A DNA stretch of 64,000 bases from Candidatus Poribacteria bacterium (GCA_022821065.1 JAJEEK010000122.1:26796-90795); one strand, 5' to 3'; numbered from the stretch's first letter, positions 1-8,679 are shown. Numbers and translations: made by a program. Notes: a model not told the origin generated them from the sequence alone.

Positions 1-56
1 CTTCTCCGAGTTGATTGTACATTGCCATCTCCATTGAATTGATAGAAAAAAATAAA

Positions 57-86
57 TTGACAAAAACCGTGAAAGTATGGTATACT
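57..86 (+). promoter_or_regulatory. Sigma70-type promoter for ndk
   Basis: A consensus -35 box TTGACA (57-62) and a -10 box TATACT (81-86) are separated by 18 bp. They lie about 95 bp before the ndk start codon and point toward it. No gene is visible in bases 1-56, which are AT-rich. Confidence 0.7.
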
Positions 87-178
87 TAAACAGGCTTGGT
101 GTCAAGCCCAGAATGTTGTATTTTTGTGTTAACATAGCCTATTATGTTAGCGCCTGTAGAGGTTCAAATGGAGGGACC

Positions 179-649
179 ATGGAAACAGAACAGACACTGG
201 TTTTGATTAAACCGGATGGTGTTCAACGTGGGCTGATCGGCGAGATTATCACCCGTTACGAACACAAAGGACTCAAAATTGTTGCGATGAAAATGTTGCA
301 TCTCCCGCATGTCGCTGCAGAAGCGCTCTATGCCCCCCATCGCGGTAAATCTTTTTACGATACACTCATCAATTTCATGACATCGGCACCTATTGTGGCA
401 CTCGCTATTGAGGGACAGAACGCTGTAGAATTAGTACGGGTCCTTAACGGGGATACCAATCCGAGGAAATCAGAACCCGGCAGTATCCGAGGCGATTTCT
501 CTATTGATATAACACACAATGTTGTGCATGCATCAGATACAGCGAAGACGGCTGAACGGGAGTTGGAAATCCTGTTTGCAGCTGACGAGCGATGCCAATA
601 TCGCCGCATTGATGAGGCTGTCCTCAACGCCGTATCTAATGTGACTTAA
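179..649 (+). CDS. ndk: Nucleoside diphosphate kinase
   Basis: Transfers the gamma-phosphate of ATP to nucleoside diphosphates through a phospho-histidine, balancing cytosolic NTP and dNTP pools. The 156-residue product has the normal family length. It shows the N-terminal TLVLIKPDGVQRGLIGEI strand-helix, the NPRKSEPGSIRGD nucleotide-binding loop, and the active-site segment HNVVHASD with the catalytic His at about residue 117. The open frame continues upstream to 77, but a GGAGGG ribosome binding site at 170-175 and the family N-terminus METEQTLVL fix the start at 179. It is a single gene with its own promoter, followed by a GC-rich hairpin terminator. Confidence 0.97.
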   Translation: METEQTLVLIKPDGVQRGLIGEIITRYEHKGLKIVAMKMLHLPHVAAEALYAPHRGKSFYDTLINFMTSAPIVALAIEGQNAVELVRVLNGDTNPRKSEPGSIRGDFSIDITHNVVHASDTAKTAERELEILFAADERCQYRRIDEAVLNAVSNVT

Positions 650-700
650 CCCTAATAGACTGCGTTTCATCTATAATACATTTGGACTCTTAACGAGATA

Positions 701-740
701 CTTACAATAGGCGCGCACGATAAGCGCGCTTATTTGTAGG
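701..740 (+). terminator. Rho-independent terminator after ndk
   Basis: A GCGCGC/GCGCGC stem (711-716 with 724-729) around a short loop is extended by AATA/TATT pairing and followed by T-rich sequence. It lies between ndk and the first NPCBM gene. A similar GGCGCGC hairpin occurs near 7663-7684. Confidence 0.65.
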
Positions 741-830
741 TATCCATATATTTTTATTTTTAACCATGAGACGTAGAAATGTGAGAACCTTGTTTGGAAA
801 TTCTCGCATCAACACAAGGAGGTAATACCC

Positions 831-1607
831 TTGAAATTGACTAATATTTGCTTGCTAATCGTTATGCTTATCGCTGCAGTGGTTTTCAGCGTTCACGCAG
901 CTAAAGACGATTGTGAAAATATAGATGGCGACGGCGCGAAACCTATCAAAGAGGTCGGTAAAGAAGGCGACGCGACTCAAAACGACTATGACGAAGTCGT
1001 TGAAGAAGATGACCGGAAAGGTGTCACCTATCTCTCCTTTATCGGTGGTAGTTCACCGAAACCGAACGCTTGCGGACTGTCTCCTACGAACCCGGAAGCC
1101 GAATGGACCGGGTGGGGTGGACCTATAGATACAGATAACGCCACGATCGGTGAAGGTGGCGGAACCCGCAACCATATTGTCATCGGCGGTATCTATTTTG
1201 AACGTGGGATCGGTAGCCATTCTATTGCCACAGTTGTTTACGATCTAAGTGGTGATAACTATCTGAAATTTGAAGGTTACGTCGGTATGTCGGACGAAAA
1301 GGATCCGGCTGAGTGCGGACACGGTGGTAGCGGTGATTTCGTGTTTTCTGTTGACGGGAAACAGATGTTCAAATCTGAGACCCTTCAAGGCACCGATGGC
1401 GGAAAGAACGTTGATGCTGTCAAGGTGGAATTTGACATCCCTTCCGGTGCTAAAGAACTCGAAATTATCATGGGCGACGGCGGCGACGGTGCTGGTTGTG
1501 ATCATTCCGCGATCGGTGATGCCAAGCTCCTCAACGCGCAAGCACTCGCTGTTGAACCCGCCAACAAACTCCCAACAATTTGGGGACATCTCAAAGAGAG
1601 TTATTAG
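831..1607 (+). CDS. Secreted NPCBM-domain protein, copy 1
   Basis: A 258-residue exported protein. Residues 1-24 form a signal peptide (KLT, hydrophobic core, VHAAK). The rest matches the NPCBM (novel putative carbohydrate-binding module) pattern: WTGWGGPIDTDN, IVIGGIYFERGIGSHS, VYDLSGD, FEGYVGMSDE, DFVFSVDG and GGDGAGCDHSAIGDAKL. NPCBM modules usually decorate glycoside hydrolases; here the module stands alone, so a glycan-binding or structural role is inference. The start is TTG, chosen because a strong AAGGAGGT ribosome binding site (816-823) precedes it. The C-terminus ANKLPTIWGHLKESY is identical to that of the next gene. A hairpin terminator follows. Confidence 0.85.
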   Translation: MKLTNICLLIVMLIAAVVFSVHAAKDDCENIDGDGAKPIKEVGKEGDATQNDYDEVVEEDDRKGVTYLSFIGGSSPKPNACGLSPTNPEAEWTGWGGPIDTDNATIGEGGGTRNHIVIGGIYFERGIGSHSIATVVYDLSGDNYLKFEGYVGMSDEKDPAECGHGGSGDFVFSVDGKQMFKSETLQGTDGGKNVDAVKVEFDIPSGAKELEIIMGDGGDGAGCDHSAIGDAKLLNAQALAVEPANKLPTIWGHLKESY

Positions 1608-1635
1608 AGATTGAATGAAGTAGATGTACAATCTT

Positions 1636-1698
1636 AAACCTGATTTGGAAATGTCTCGTTGTATGTGTGTAACGAAATATTCTCTAAATCAGGTTTTT
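1636..1698 (+). terminator. Long-loop terminator hairpin between the NPCBM copies
   Basis: AAACCTGATTT (1636-1646) pairs exactly with AAATCAGGTTT (1686-1696), followed by TTT. An inner TCGTT/AACGA pairing lies in the loop. It probably separates transcription of the two NPCBM copies. The remaining bases 1699-1893 hold no recognisable gene. Confidence 0.5.
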
Positions 1699-1893
1699 CC
1701 TTGCAATTCTGTGTGATTTATTTTACGATAACCGTTGTTTGGACGCTGTTTTTTATTTTTTTGTTAGTATCTTTACCAAAAGTCAAATTCACTCAATTTA
1801 CTCTGGTAGAAGCGATCTCTCGTCGCGATACTGGGCGGGTTGCTGGCTACCGAAAATTGAATACTTCTGATGAAAAAATGGAGGTTCAGAACA

Positions 1894-2670
1894 TTGAAAC
1901 ATAACATCCTATTTGCTTTAAGTCTACTACTCATTGGCGGACTCGCCTTCAGCGTTCACGCTGCTAAAAGCGACTGCACAAACCTTGATGGCGACGGCGC
2001 GAAACCTATTCAAGAGGTGTCCGCAGAAGACCCGACCGTTCAGAACGATTATGACGAAGTGGTTGAGGACGACACACGCGATGGCGTTGTCTATCTCGCC
2101 TTAATCGGTGGAAGTCAACCCGTCCCGAATGCTTGTGGACTTATTCCGACAAACCCCGTCGCCGAATGGACAGGTTGGGGTGGTCCGCTTGATACAGACA
2201 ACGTCACAATCGGTGAAGGTGCTGGAACCCGTAACCACATCGTTATCGGTGGTATCTATTTCGAGCGCGGCCTCGGCGCGCATTCCGTCAGCACGCTTGT
2301 TTACGATCTAACAGGCGGCGATTACGTCAAATTTGAAGGGTATGTCGGGATGTCGGACGAAAAAGATCCGGGAGACTGCGGTCACGGCGGCAGTGGTGAT
2401 TTCATTTTTTCCATTGACGGGACAGAGGTCTTCGCATCCGAGACACTTCAGGGAACCGTAGACGGCGAAAACGTTGACGCACTTAAAGTCGAATTTGAGA
2501 TTCCCACCGGTGCCCAAGAATTGACAATCGTCATGGGGAACGGCGGCGACGGTGCCGGCTGCGATCACTCCGCGATCGGTGATGCCAGACTCCTTACCCC
2601 ACTGGCAACTGCTGTTGAACCCGCTAACAAACTCCCAACAATCTGGGGACATCTCAAAGAGAGTTATTAG
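1894..2670 (+). CDS. Secreted NPCBM-domain protein, copy 2
   Basis: Tandem paralogue of the preceding gene, highly similar over its whole length, including the signal peptide end FSVHAAK, the NPCBM core (WTGWGGPLDTDN, GGIYFERGLGAHS, GYVGMSDEKDPGDCGHGGSGDF) and the last 18 residues. The open frame extends to an ATG at 1870. I prefer the TTG at 1894: a GGAGGT ribosome binding site (1880-1885) sits 8 nt before it, and it gives 258 residues, exactly the length of copy 1, which also begins TTG-AAA. The duplication is therefore recent enough to keep length and start usage. The function is probably glycan binding outside the inner membrane (inferred). Confidence 0.85.
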   Translation: MKHNILFALSLLLIGGLAFSVHAAKSDCTNLDGDGAKPIQEVSAEDPTVQNDYDEVVEDDTRDGVVYLALIGGSQPVPNACGLIPTNPVAEWTGWGGPLDTDNVTIGEGAGTRNHIVIGGIYFERGLGAHSVSTLVYDLTGGDYVKFEGYVGMSDEKDPGDCGHGGSGDFIFSIDGTEVFASETLQGTVDGENVDALKVEFEIPTGAQELTIVMGNGGDGAGCDHSAIGDARLLTPLATAVEPANKLPTIWGHLKESY

Positions 2671-2681
2671 ATTATAGTCGT

Positions 2682-2726
2682 ATATTTATTGTAGTTACGG
2701 TTTCAAACCGCAACTACAATAAATAT
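2682..2726. terminator. Bidirectional terminator between convergent genes
   Basis: A nearly perfect palindrome of about 21 bp per arm (ATATTTATTGTAGTT...AACTACAATAAATAT with an inner CGGTTT/AAACCG) lies between the plus-strand NPCBM gene and the minus-strand TPR gene. It has A/T-rich flanks on both sides, as expected for a terminator used from both directions. Confidence 0.65.
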
Positions 2727-2729
2727 AGC

Positions 2730-4520
2730 TTATTTCCGTTCACGAAGCTGCTTGAGCATTTCCGACGCATTCTTGTTATCTGGTTCTAACCGCAATACCG
2801 CTTCAAACGCACCCATCGCCGCCGAAATATTCCCAAGCACCTGATATGAGATACCCATTGCCTCATAAGCGCGGACGTGCGCTGCATCAAGTTCAATAAC
2901 CGTCTCAAACTGTGTAAGTGCCGTCTCGTAATCTTCTTTTGTTAGAGAGATGAGTCCAAGTCTATAAGCTGCTTGTACGTCGGTTGTGTCATGAGCGATA
3001 ACGCTCTTATAATGCGGTTCCGCTGCAGCATAACGCCGCATTTTCCAGTAGATACCAGCGATATCCCGATGCAACGCAATTTTTGTAGGTGCCAGTTCGA
3101 GTGCCTTTTGATACTGCCCTATTGCTTGTTCCAGTTGTCCGATGTCTTCATAAGCCATCGCAAGGTTCGCGTGGACATTCGCCAAAAATGTGGTATACAT
3201 CGCATCATGGCTTTCGGCTTTCGGCTTTCGGCTATCAGGAAAGAAAAGAGGCGTTTTATAACGTTGCCTCTTTGCTGACTGCTGACTGCTGATGGCTGTT
3301 GGCTGATCGGGTTGTGTGTTTTTGATACTGTTGTGGAAAAGTTGAATCGCCTTTTGACCCGTCAGAATTGCTGCATCGGTTTGTCCGGTTTCATAGTGGG
3401 TTTGCGCGATATAGTTATAGATTTGCGCCTGTAGATAGACGATCTCGTGCGGTTCTTTTTCCTTCCGAACCTCTTCATCGCTGCGGAGTAGCATCTGTGC
3501 ATGTTCGAGTGCCGCGCGTGCTTGTGCATACCTTTCGAGGTGAAGGAGTGAAACCCCGTAGTCGATCCATACATCTATATCCTTTTGTGTCGGTGAAATC
3601 AGCACTTCAAATTCGGCAACAGCATCTACATAATTCCCTTCTGTCATATAGCGTCTACCGCGTTCCGCATGCAGCGGTGCTGTGACACCCGCCCGAAGCA
3701 CATCCCACCATAGTGGATCGGATAGCTCACTGTGTCGGCTCGGTTGTCGTGCCGCTTGTGCATGCTTCTTCGCCGTTTCCTTATTGCCGAGTGTGGTCGC
3801 GATTTGCGCCATGAGTGCGTGTGCCTCGCTTTGGTTTGGATTCAGATGGAGCGCGTTCTCAAGATGTGTTCTGGCAAGTTCCGTCTGTCGTTGCGCGAAT
3901 GCGATTTCACCGAGCCAGAGTTCAGAGAAGGGGTTGTCCGGTTGGATATCTTTGGCGTTTTCTAAATGTTGTCGTGCCTCATCAAGTTTTCCCAAAATAC
4001 GGAGTGCGGAGGCGAGATAGAGGTGTGCCGGTGCGTAGGTATCGTTGAAGGCGAGTGCACGGTTAAGATATTTCACAGCCGCTTCCGGTTCGCGCCGCGT
4101 CGTCAAACGTCCGAGGAAGTAGAGCCATCGGAATTCATCAGGCGCGAGGGTATTCGCGCGACGATAACACGCTATCGCCGGGACCTCCCAACGGTGGATG
4201 AGGTAGACATGTCCCAATTGTCCCCAGACCTCGGCATCATCAGGGGAATTCCGAACGGCTTTTTGTGCTGTTTCAACCGCCTTCAAGAGTCGTTGCTCCT
4301 CAACCAAGCCAAGATCAGCAGGCTGCGGAATATTGACCTCACCTTGACTTTTGGCAGATATAAAACCGTTGATTAGCAGTAGAAGAAGTAGGAGCGATCT
4401 AACTTGCTTTTGCTTCGCGTAAAAACGTAGCACGAAATGAAATGGAGTGCGGAGATAAAAGAGGAACGATGAATGTACAACGACCTCAACCTTTCGCAAG
4501 GTAAATTTAAAAACTTTCAA
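2730..4520 (-). CDS. TPR-repeat protein, membrane-anchored or exported
   Basis: The 596-residue product has a leucine-rich membrane or signal segment at about residues 41-56 (RSLLLLLLLINGF), after an unusual basic 40-residue leader, then about ten tetratricopeptide repeats (motifs such as AEVWGQLGHVYL, APAHLYLASALRILGKLDEA, VRAYEAMGISYQVLGNISAA). TPRs mediate protein-protein contacts. The start overlaps the stop of the ASPIC/UnbV gene (ATGA, 4517-4520), so the two are translationally coupled and probably act together. Odd: residues about 405-437 are encoded by a heptamer-armed repeat element (3209-3307) inserted in frame between two TPRs, giving the low-complexity stretches AISSQQSA and DSRKPKAES. 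The exact function is unknown. Confidence 0.85.
   Translation of the reverse strand: MKVFKFTLRKVEVVVHSSFLFYLRTPFHFVLRFYAKQKQVRSLLLLLLLINGFISAKSQGEVNIPQPADLGLVEEQRLLKAVETAQKAVRNSPDDAEVWGQLGHVYLIHRWEVPAIACYRRANTLAPDEFRWLYFLGRLTTRREPEAAVKYLNRALAFNDTYAPAHLYLASALRILGKLDEARQHLENAKDIQPDNPFSELWLGEIAFAQRQTELARTHLENALHLNPNQSEAHALMAQIATTLGNKETAKKHAQAARQPSRHSELSDPLWWDVLRAGVTAPLHAERGRRYMTEGNYVDAVAEFEVLISPTQKDIDVWIDYGVSLLHLERYAQARAALEHAQMLLRSDEEVRKEKEPHEIVYLQAQIYNYIAQTHYETGQTDAAILTGQKAIQLFHNSIKNTQPDQPTAISSQQSAKRQRYKTPLFFPDSRKPKAESHDAMYTTFLANVHANLAMAYEDIGQLEQAIGQYQKALELAPTKIALHRDIAGIYWKMRRYAAAEPHYKSVIAHDTTDVQAAYRLGLISLTKEDYETALTQFETVIELDAAHVRAYEAMGISYQVLGNISAAMGAFEAVLRLEPDNKNASEMLKQLRERK
3209..3307. repeat. 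Heptamer-armed element B1, inside the TPR gene
   Basis: The left arm is tandem GGCTTTC units ending GGCTATC. The inner stem is AAAGAGGC/GCCTCTTT around GTTTTATAACGTT. The right arm is GCTGACT units ending GCTGATGGCT. At about 99 bp it keeps the reading frame of the TPR gene. Confidence 0.85.
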
Positions 4521-6259
4521 AACGGCACTCCTTCGCCCTGAAACACCGTTATACGACGGTTGGCGATTGTACCCGGAAATTTTTCACGGGTTCCGTCTTG
4601 CCATTGCACCTTGATTATCTTGATGTCACGAGTTGTTCCTAACCCGAAATGTACAGTCGGGGCGCTACTACTGAGATAACTTGTTCCGGGCAGCACGTAG
4701 CCTGTCAATGTACGTGATTCTGTTCGGAGGGTTACTTCTGCTCCGTACGCGTCTCGGTTCTCGGTGATTGCTCTCACGAAAAGCCAATGATGTTCTGGGG
4801 GTGGTGCATCGTTTCGGAAAATACGAAGTTGGTTATCGTGGTTGCTGACGACCATATCGACATCGCCGTCCTTGTCAATATCGCCGAAAGCCATTCCACG
4901 GCTCACTTCAACGGGGCTTGTGAAGTCGGGTGCCCGTGTACTTACATCTGTGAAAATGGCTTTCGGCTTTCGGCTTTCGGCTTTCAGCAAAGAGGTTTCT
5001 GGTGAAGTTATGCTCTCTGGCTGACTGCTGACTGCTGACTGCTGATGGCTATTTTGAAAGAGGAGGTTCGGTTCGGCGTAAAAGTTCCAAAATTCGCCGA
5101 TATCTGCACCCTCCAAAATATCGTCACGCTTCACACGTCCATTGACCACTGCGATGTCGAGATCGGCATCGTTATCGAAATCGAGAAAACCGCATCCGAA
5201 ACCCGTAAAAGGTAGATCGATTCCAGCGAAGCCTGCGATTTCAGTCATATCAACGAACCCAGAATCGTTAGAAGCGATATAGAGCGTGTTCGTTTCACTA
5301 AACAGATGCGTTAAAAATAGGTCTGGCTGTGTGTCGTTGTTGACATCACCGACAGCGATCCCCATACTCGCTTCAGGTTGCCCGTAGGTGTTAAACGCAA
5401 GTCCGCGCAATATCGCTTCTTCGACGAAAGTACCGTCAGTTTGATTGACCCAGAGATGGTTCGGCTCACCATCGTTAGAGACATAAAAATCCGCCCAACC
5501 ATCACCCGTTAGATCGAGACACACCACACCGAGGCCTCTACCGGGCATTGCGGCGATGCCTGTCTGTTGCGTTACATCCGTGAAAGTGCCGTCGCCTCTG
5601 TTTTGAAAGAGTCTATCCGCCGTCGGTTCAAAAACACTCGGATGACAGTAATCCGGCGCGCTGTGTTTGCCACGACAGATCGCCTCCGGATCGAATTGAA
5701 CGTAATTCGCCACATAGAGGTCAAGGTCGCCATCCCTATCATAATCGCCAAAAGTTGCGGATGTTCCCCAACTGTCGTTTGAGACCCCTATATCCTCTAA
5801 AACGAACGTTCCATCGCTGTTATTTCGGTAGAACGCGTCGGGACCGTGGTTCGTCACATAGACATCTACATCGCCATCGTTATCAACGTCACCGACTGCG
5901 ACCCCTTGTCCGTATCCAGTGTGTCCGATACCAGATACTTCTGTCACATCAATAAACGTTCCATCGGGTTGTTGCTGAAAAAGCCGATTCGGTGCGGGTC
6001 CATTCCGCTTTCCGGGTGATGGATACCGGATGTGCAGAATATCTAAGTCGCCATCCTTATCGTAATCCAATAGTGCAACCCCAGTTCCCATGATTTCCGG
6101 TAGTGCGTGTGTACCGGGTGGCCAAGATGTTTTTATCTCTGAAAAACCGAGTGCTGTTGTCACTTCCGAAAATAGCGGTTCATTTGCTTCGGTGTGTACT
6201 GTCCACAAGAAAATCACAACAACAGTGAGTAGTTTAGTAAAGAGATCGTTCCTTGACAT
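4517..6259 (-). CDS. Exported FG-GAP/VCBS beta-propeller with ASPIC/UnbV domain (CRTAC1-like)
   Basis: A 580-residue exported protein. It has a signal peptide at about residues 1-25, then at least seven FG-GAP/VCBS units with calcium-type motifs (DYDKDGDLD, DVDNDGDVD, DYDRDGDLD, DLTGDGWAD, DFDNDADLD, DIDKDGDVD). The C-terminal ASPIC/UnbV domain spans about residues 490-565 (HWLFVRAITENRDAYGAEV, YLSSSAPTVHFGLG, IKVQWQDGTREKFPG). This family is extracellular, often beside TPR proteins as here; a binding or scaffold role is likely but the substrate is unknown. Residues about 402-435 come from heptamer element B2, inserted exactly where homologues read N-GDG-FTDVS (LFQN before it, FTDVS after). 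The gene lies 14 bp after the ATP-grasp gene, so the three genes probably share a transcript. Confidence 0.9.
   Translation of the reverse strand: MSRNDLFTKLLTVVVIFLWTVHTEANEPLFSEVTTALGFSEIKTSWPPGTHALPEIMGTGVALLDYDKDGDLDILHIRYPSPGKRNGPAPNRLFQQQPDGTFIDVTEVSGIGHTGYGQGVAVGDVDNDGDVDVYVTNHGPDAFYRNNSDGTFVLEDIGVSNDSWGTSATFGDYDRDGDLDLYVANYVQFDPEAICRGKHSAPDYCHPSVFEPTADRLFQNRGDGTFTDVTQQTGIAAMPGRGLGVVCLDLTGDGWADFYVSNDGEPNHLWVNQTDGTFVEEAILRGLAFNTYGQPEASMGIAVGDVNNDTQPDLFLTHLFSETNTLYIASNDSGFVDMTEIAGFAGIDLPFTGFGCGFLDFDNDADLDIAVVNGRVKRDDILEGADIGEFWNFYAEPNLLFQNSHQQSAVSSQPESITSPETSLLKAESRKPKAIFTDVSTRAPDFTSPVEVSRGMAFGDIDKDGDVDMVVSNHDNQLRIFRNDAPPPEHHWLFVRAITENRDAYGAEVTLRTESRTLTGYVLPGTSYLSSSAPTVHFGLGTTRDIKIIKVQWQDGTREKFPGTIANRRITVFQGEGVPF
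4953..5055. repeat. Heptamer-armed element B2, inside the ASPIC/UnbV gene
   Basis: The flanks AAAATGGC...GCTATTTT are inverted. Between them are four GGCTTTC-type units, an inner AAAGAG/CTCT core, and CTGACTG units ending CTGATGGCT. It uses the same arms as B1 but has a different loop. It is in frame within the gene. Confidence 0.85.
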
Positions 6260-6273
6260 CTACCAATCGCCCC

Positions 6274-7632
6274 CTACGGCAAGATAACAAATTCCAGTCG
6301 TCGATGTGCCTCACGCAATGCTGCCTCCACTGTTTCCGGTGTTTCGGCACGTGCGAAGATGAAACCGAGATAGCGCGCACCCTCTGGTAACGGAACAACT
6401 TCACCACCGATCGGAATCGTGATGTTCACCTCAACGATCCCATCGACCTGATGTGCCGCTGTCTTACCGCGTACCTCCCCTAAAATACCGGCTTTCGGCA
6501 CTGGAATCATCATTACACCCGCCGCTCGTTGCTCACGTTGGAACGTCTCCACCGGCTCCCCAATAGCGTGTCGGATCACGAGTTCCTCCAGCGATATACC
6601 CGTTCCGAATCGTAAAGTTCTGGCACAGAGTCCGCCGATTGTCCGCGCAGCGATCTCGATAAGATGGGCACCCGTGTCGTTGTAGCGTAATTCAGCGTGG
6701 ACGGGACCGTGTTGTAGTCCTAAAGCATCGGCAGCTTCTGCAGTCGCGCGATGTAATGCCGCTTGAATATCTGTAGACAGGCGAGAAGGCGTAACATAGA
6801 GCGTCTCCTCAAAAAAAGGTCCCTCAAGCGGATCGGGTTTATCGAAGACCGTCAGTGTCTTAAGTTCACCATCTAACAAGATGCCTTCCAGTGCCACCTC
6901 TACCCCCGGAATGTAGTCCTCAACGAGCAAATATTGCGCCGGATGTGTCGAGGAATCGGGGTTACGAACCCCTCCCACGTTGGTGGTTTCATTCAAAGTG
7001 TGTAGGAGTTTCGTTGTCCGTTGGAAAGCATCAATAAATTCAGTCGGTGTATCCGCACGGATAACCCCGCGGCTTGCGGAGAGAGACAACGGCTTGATAA
7101 CACAAGGAAAACCGACCTGTGTTTCTGGGCAGTCGGGATTGGCGGATTTCGTCTGTGGATAGACTAAATCCATTCCTTGTCCTACGTTCCCAACCCCTAC
7201 AATTTCAGTGGGGTCATCGTAGATAGAGAAACGTTGATAAGCAGGCACCGATACACTGTTCTGTGCCAATGTCTGTCTCAAAAGATATTTATCGCGTGTC
7301 GCTTTTGCTGAAGCGACAGGATTGTGTGGGAGTCCTAATGCCTCTGATGCAGTTGTGGCGAGCAGCGTTGTATCGTCATCAACACCGACAATGGCTGTGA
7401 GCGGATATGTATGGTTAAATTCAAGAATGGCTTCCGTCGCGACGGGTGGCGCACTGAAGTCAAGCACAAGTGTGTGCCGCGGTGAGAGGTCAGCCGTTGT
7501 CGCCGCCGCCTCGGATGCGACGACAACTTCAACATCGAGTTTCAGAGCGGCTTCGAGGAAGTCGGTCGCACGGTACGTGCGTGTCGGAAGGAGCAGGAGA
7601 ATACGTGGCTTTTCTGACGTTTGCTGGTGCAT
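6274..7632 (-). CDS. ATP-grasp ligase, L-amino-acid ligase-like
   Basis: The 452-residue cytosolic enzyme has an N-terminal pre-ATP-grasp Rossmann part (PRILLLLPTRTYRATDFLEAA). The ATP-grasp core follows: DKYLLRQTL, GFPCVIKPLSLSASRGV, LLVEDYIPGVEVALEG, and the metal-binding end LIEIAARTIGGLCARTL. The C-terminal region (MMIPVPKAGILGEVRG, GARYLGFIFARAETPETVE) resembles the LAL_C2 domain of bacilysin-type L-amino-acid ligases. It probably joins a carboxylate to an amine with ATP via an acyl phosphate; the substrates cannot be read from sequence. It sits upstream of the ASPIC/TPR pair with a 14-bp gap. A carbamoyl-phosphate or biotin-carboxylase-like role is less likely because of the LAL-type C-terminus. 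Confidence 0.8.
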   Translation of the reverse strand: MHQQTSEKPRILLLLPTRTYRATDFLEAALKLDVEVVVASEAAATTADLSPRHTLVLDFSAPPVATEAILEFNHTYPLTAIVGVDDDTTLLATTASEALGLPHNPVASAKATRDKYLLRQTLAQNSVSVPAYQRFSIYDDPTEIVGVGNVGQGMDLVYPQTKSANPDCPETQVGFPCVIKPLSLSASRGVIRADTPTEFIDAFQRTTKLLHTLNETTNVGGVRNPDSSTHPAQYLLVEDYIPGVEVALEGILLDGELKTLTVFDKPDPLEGPFFEETLYVTPSRLSTDIQAALHRATAEAADALGLQHGPVHAELRYNDTGAHLIEIAARTIGGLCARTLRFGTGISLEELVIRHAIGEPVETFQREQRAAGVMMIPVPKAGILGEVRGKTAAHQVDGIVEVNITIPIGGEVVPLPEGARYLGFIFARAETPETVEAALREAHRRLEFVILP

Positions 7633-7658
7633 TCGGGTACCTCCTGCCTTATTGTAAT

Positions 7659-7688
7659 AGGACGGCGCGCTTGTCAGCGCGCCGACAA
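7659..7688. terminator. GC-rich hairpin between aldolase and ATP-grasp genes
   Basis: CGGCGCGC (7663-7670) pairs with GCGCGCCG (7677-7684) around TTGTCA. There is no clear T-run on the minus strand, so termination or transcript processing is possible but unproven. It resembles the ndk terminator stem. Confidence 0.4.
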
Positions 7689-7698
7689 AGGGTTATTA

Positions 7699-8658
7699 CT
7701 AATTCGGACGCGAACCCCGCAGTATCTTCTGATACGAGGCGTGTGCGTTCTGCGCGTCTTCCTCACCGTCAAGGACACGACGCAGACATTGCACAAAACC
7801 GATCGGGTCATCTTCGCCGAAAATAGTCCGTCCGAACAAGATCGCGCGTCCCCCGTTACTGACAACATTGTGTGCCAAAGCGAATGTACTACGCGCATTC
7901 TGGCGAGCCCCCCCCAACGCGCCAATGACCAACGTCGTATCGAATTGACACAACTCATTCCAGACATCGGCAGTTGTATAGGCAGTCTTGATAAAACGTG
8001 GACGTTGGTGTTTTCGGAGGTAACTCATTGTCCGGACAATAGAATCAGCGACGTACATACCGCGCTTCTCATCGTCCATCCCAGGGAGTTTAACGTTCGG
8101 TAAAAAGACCTCTAAAAGATGATCAAATCCTTCAATCTCGCCGACAACATGCGCGAATTGCACGTACGATTGCAACATCCGCTCATCGGCGATCGGGTCG
8201 TTGTTGAGTGTGATGGAATACAACCCAAGGTTAACCCTGCATTCCAGCGCAGGACCGATGAGTGCCTCACAATAACGTTGCATGTCTTCAGGGAATACCG
8301 TCTGAAACGGCATTGACGGCCGTGAGGTATAGACCCCGAACCGCGGGTTCCAGATAGCGGTTTCCGAGTTCATCCGGACGATCGGTGTGATTGGTGTCTC
8401 CTCAAATAGGTTTTCCTCAAGTGCCAGTGTTTCTGCATCGGCGGGTGTCATCAGGAGTCCATCGAGCTGCCCATCGGAGACGAGATCGCGCTGAAGCTGC
8501 AAAAACTCTGCATGTGTACGGTAGTGTGGTTTTGGATGCTGCACCTGTCCGAGTCCTTTAATGCCAGCGGAGGCGAGTGGGTCCGCCGCAAAAACCAAGA
8601 TCGGACGTTGAGCAAGTAAGTCTGTATCGTCAAGCTTTTCAAATATCCGGTTACCCAT
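7699..8658 (-). CDS. Class I aldolase-like TIM-barrel protein (DeoC/LacD/FbaB type)
   Basis: A 319-residue protein with a class I Schiff-base aldolase fold. The strand RPRFIKTAYTTADVWNEL carries the candidate catalytic Lys. The C-terminal phosphate-binding end VIGALGGARQNARSTFALAHN and GGRAILFGRTIFGEDDP matches the GG...GR pattern of DeoC/LacD and archaeal-type FbaB enzymes. The substrate is probably a sugar phosphate or related keto-compound; this is an inference from family. It lies between priA and the ATP-grasp gene, with a heptamer element upstream and a GC hairpin downstream, so it may be a separate transcription unit. Confidence 0.7.
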   Translation of the reverse strand: MGNRIFEKLDDTDLLAQRPILVFAADPLASAGIKGLGQVQHPKPHYRTHAEFLQLQRDLVSDGQLDGLLMTPADAETLALEENLFEETPITPIVRMNSETAIWNPRFGVYTSRPSMPFQTVFPEDMQRYCEALIGPALECRVNLGLYSITLNNDPIADERMLQSYVQFAHVVGEIEGFDHLLEVFLPNVKLPGMDDEKRGMYVADSIVRTMSYLRKHQRPRFIKTAYTTADVWNELCQFDTTLVIGALGGARQNARSTFALAHNVVSNGGRAILFGRTIFGEDDPIGFVQCLRRVLDGEEDAQNAHASYQKILRGSRPN

Positions 8659-8679
8659 GTATTGTTAATTCCTTGTAAT

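Noticed and set aside
77..178. N-terminal extension of ndk
   Set aside because: It overlaps the promoter -10 box, and a good ribosome binding site lies before the internal ATG that matches the family start.
1245..1631. Antisense open frames under the NPCBM genes (also 2308-2652)
   Set aside because: They mirror each other because the sense genes are paralogues; they have no ribosome binding sites and no recognisable domains.
1870..1893. ATG start of the second NPCBM protein
   Set aside because: The ribosome binding site lies inside this extension, and the TTG at 1894 gives the same length as the paralogue.
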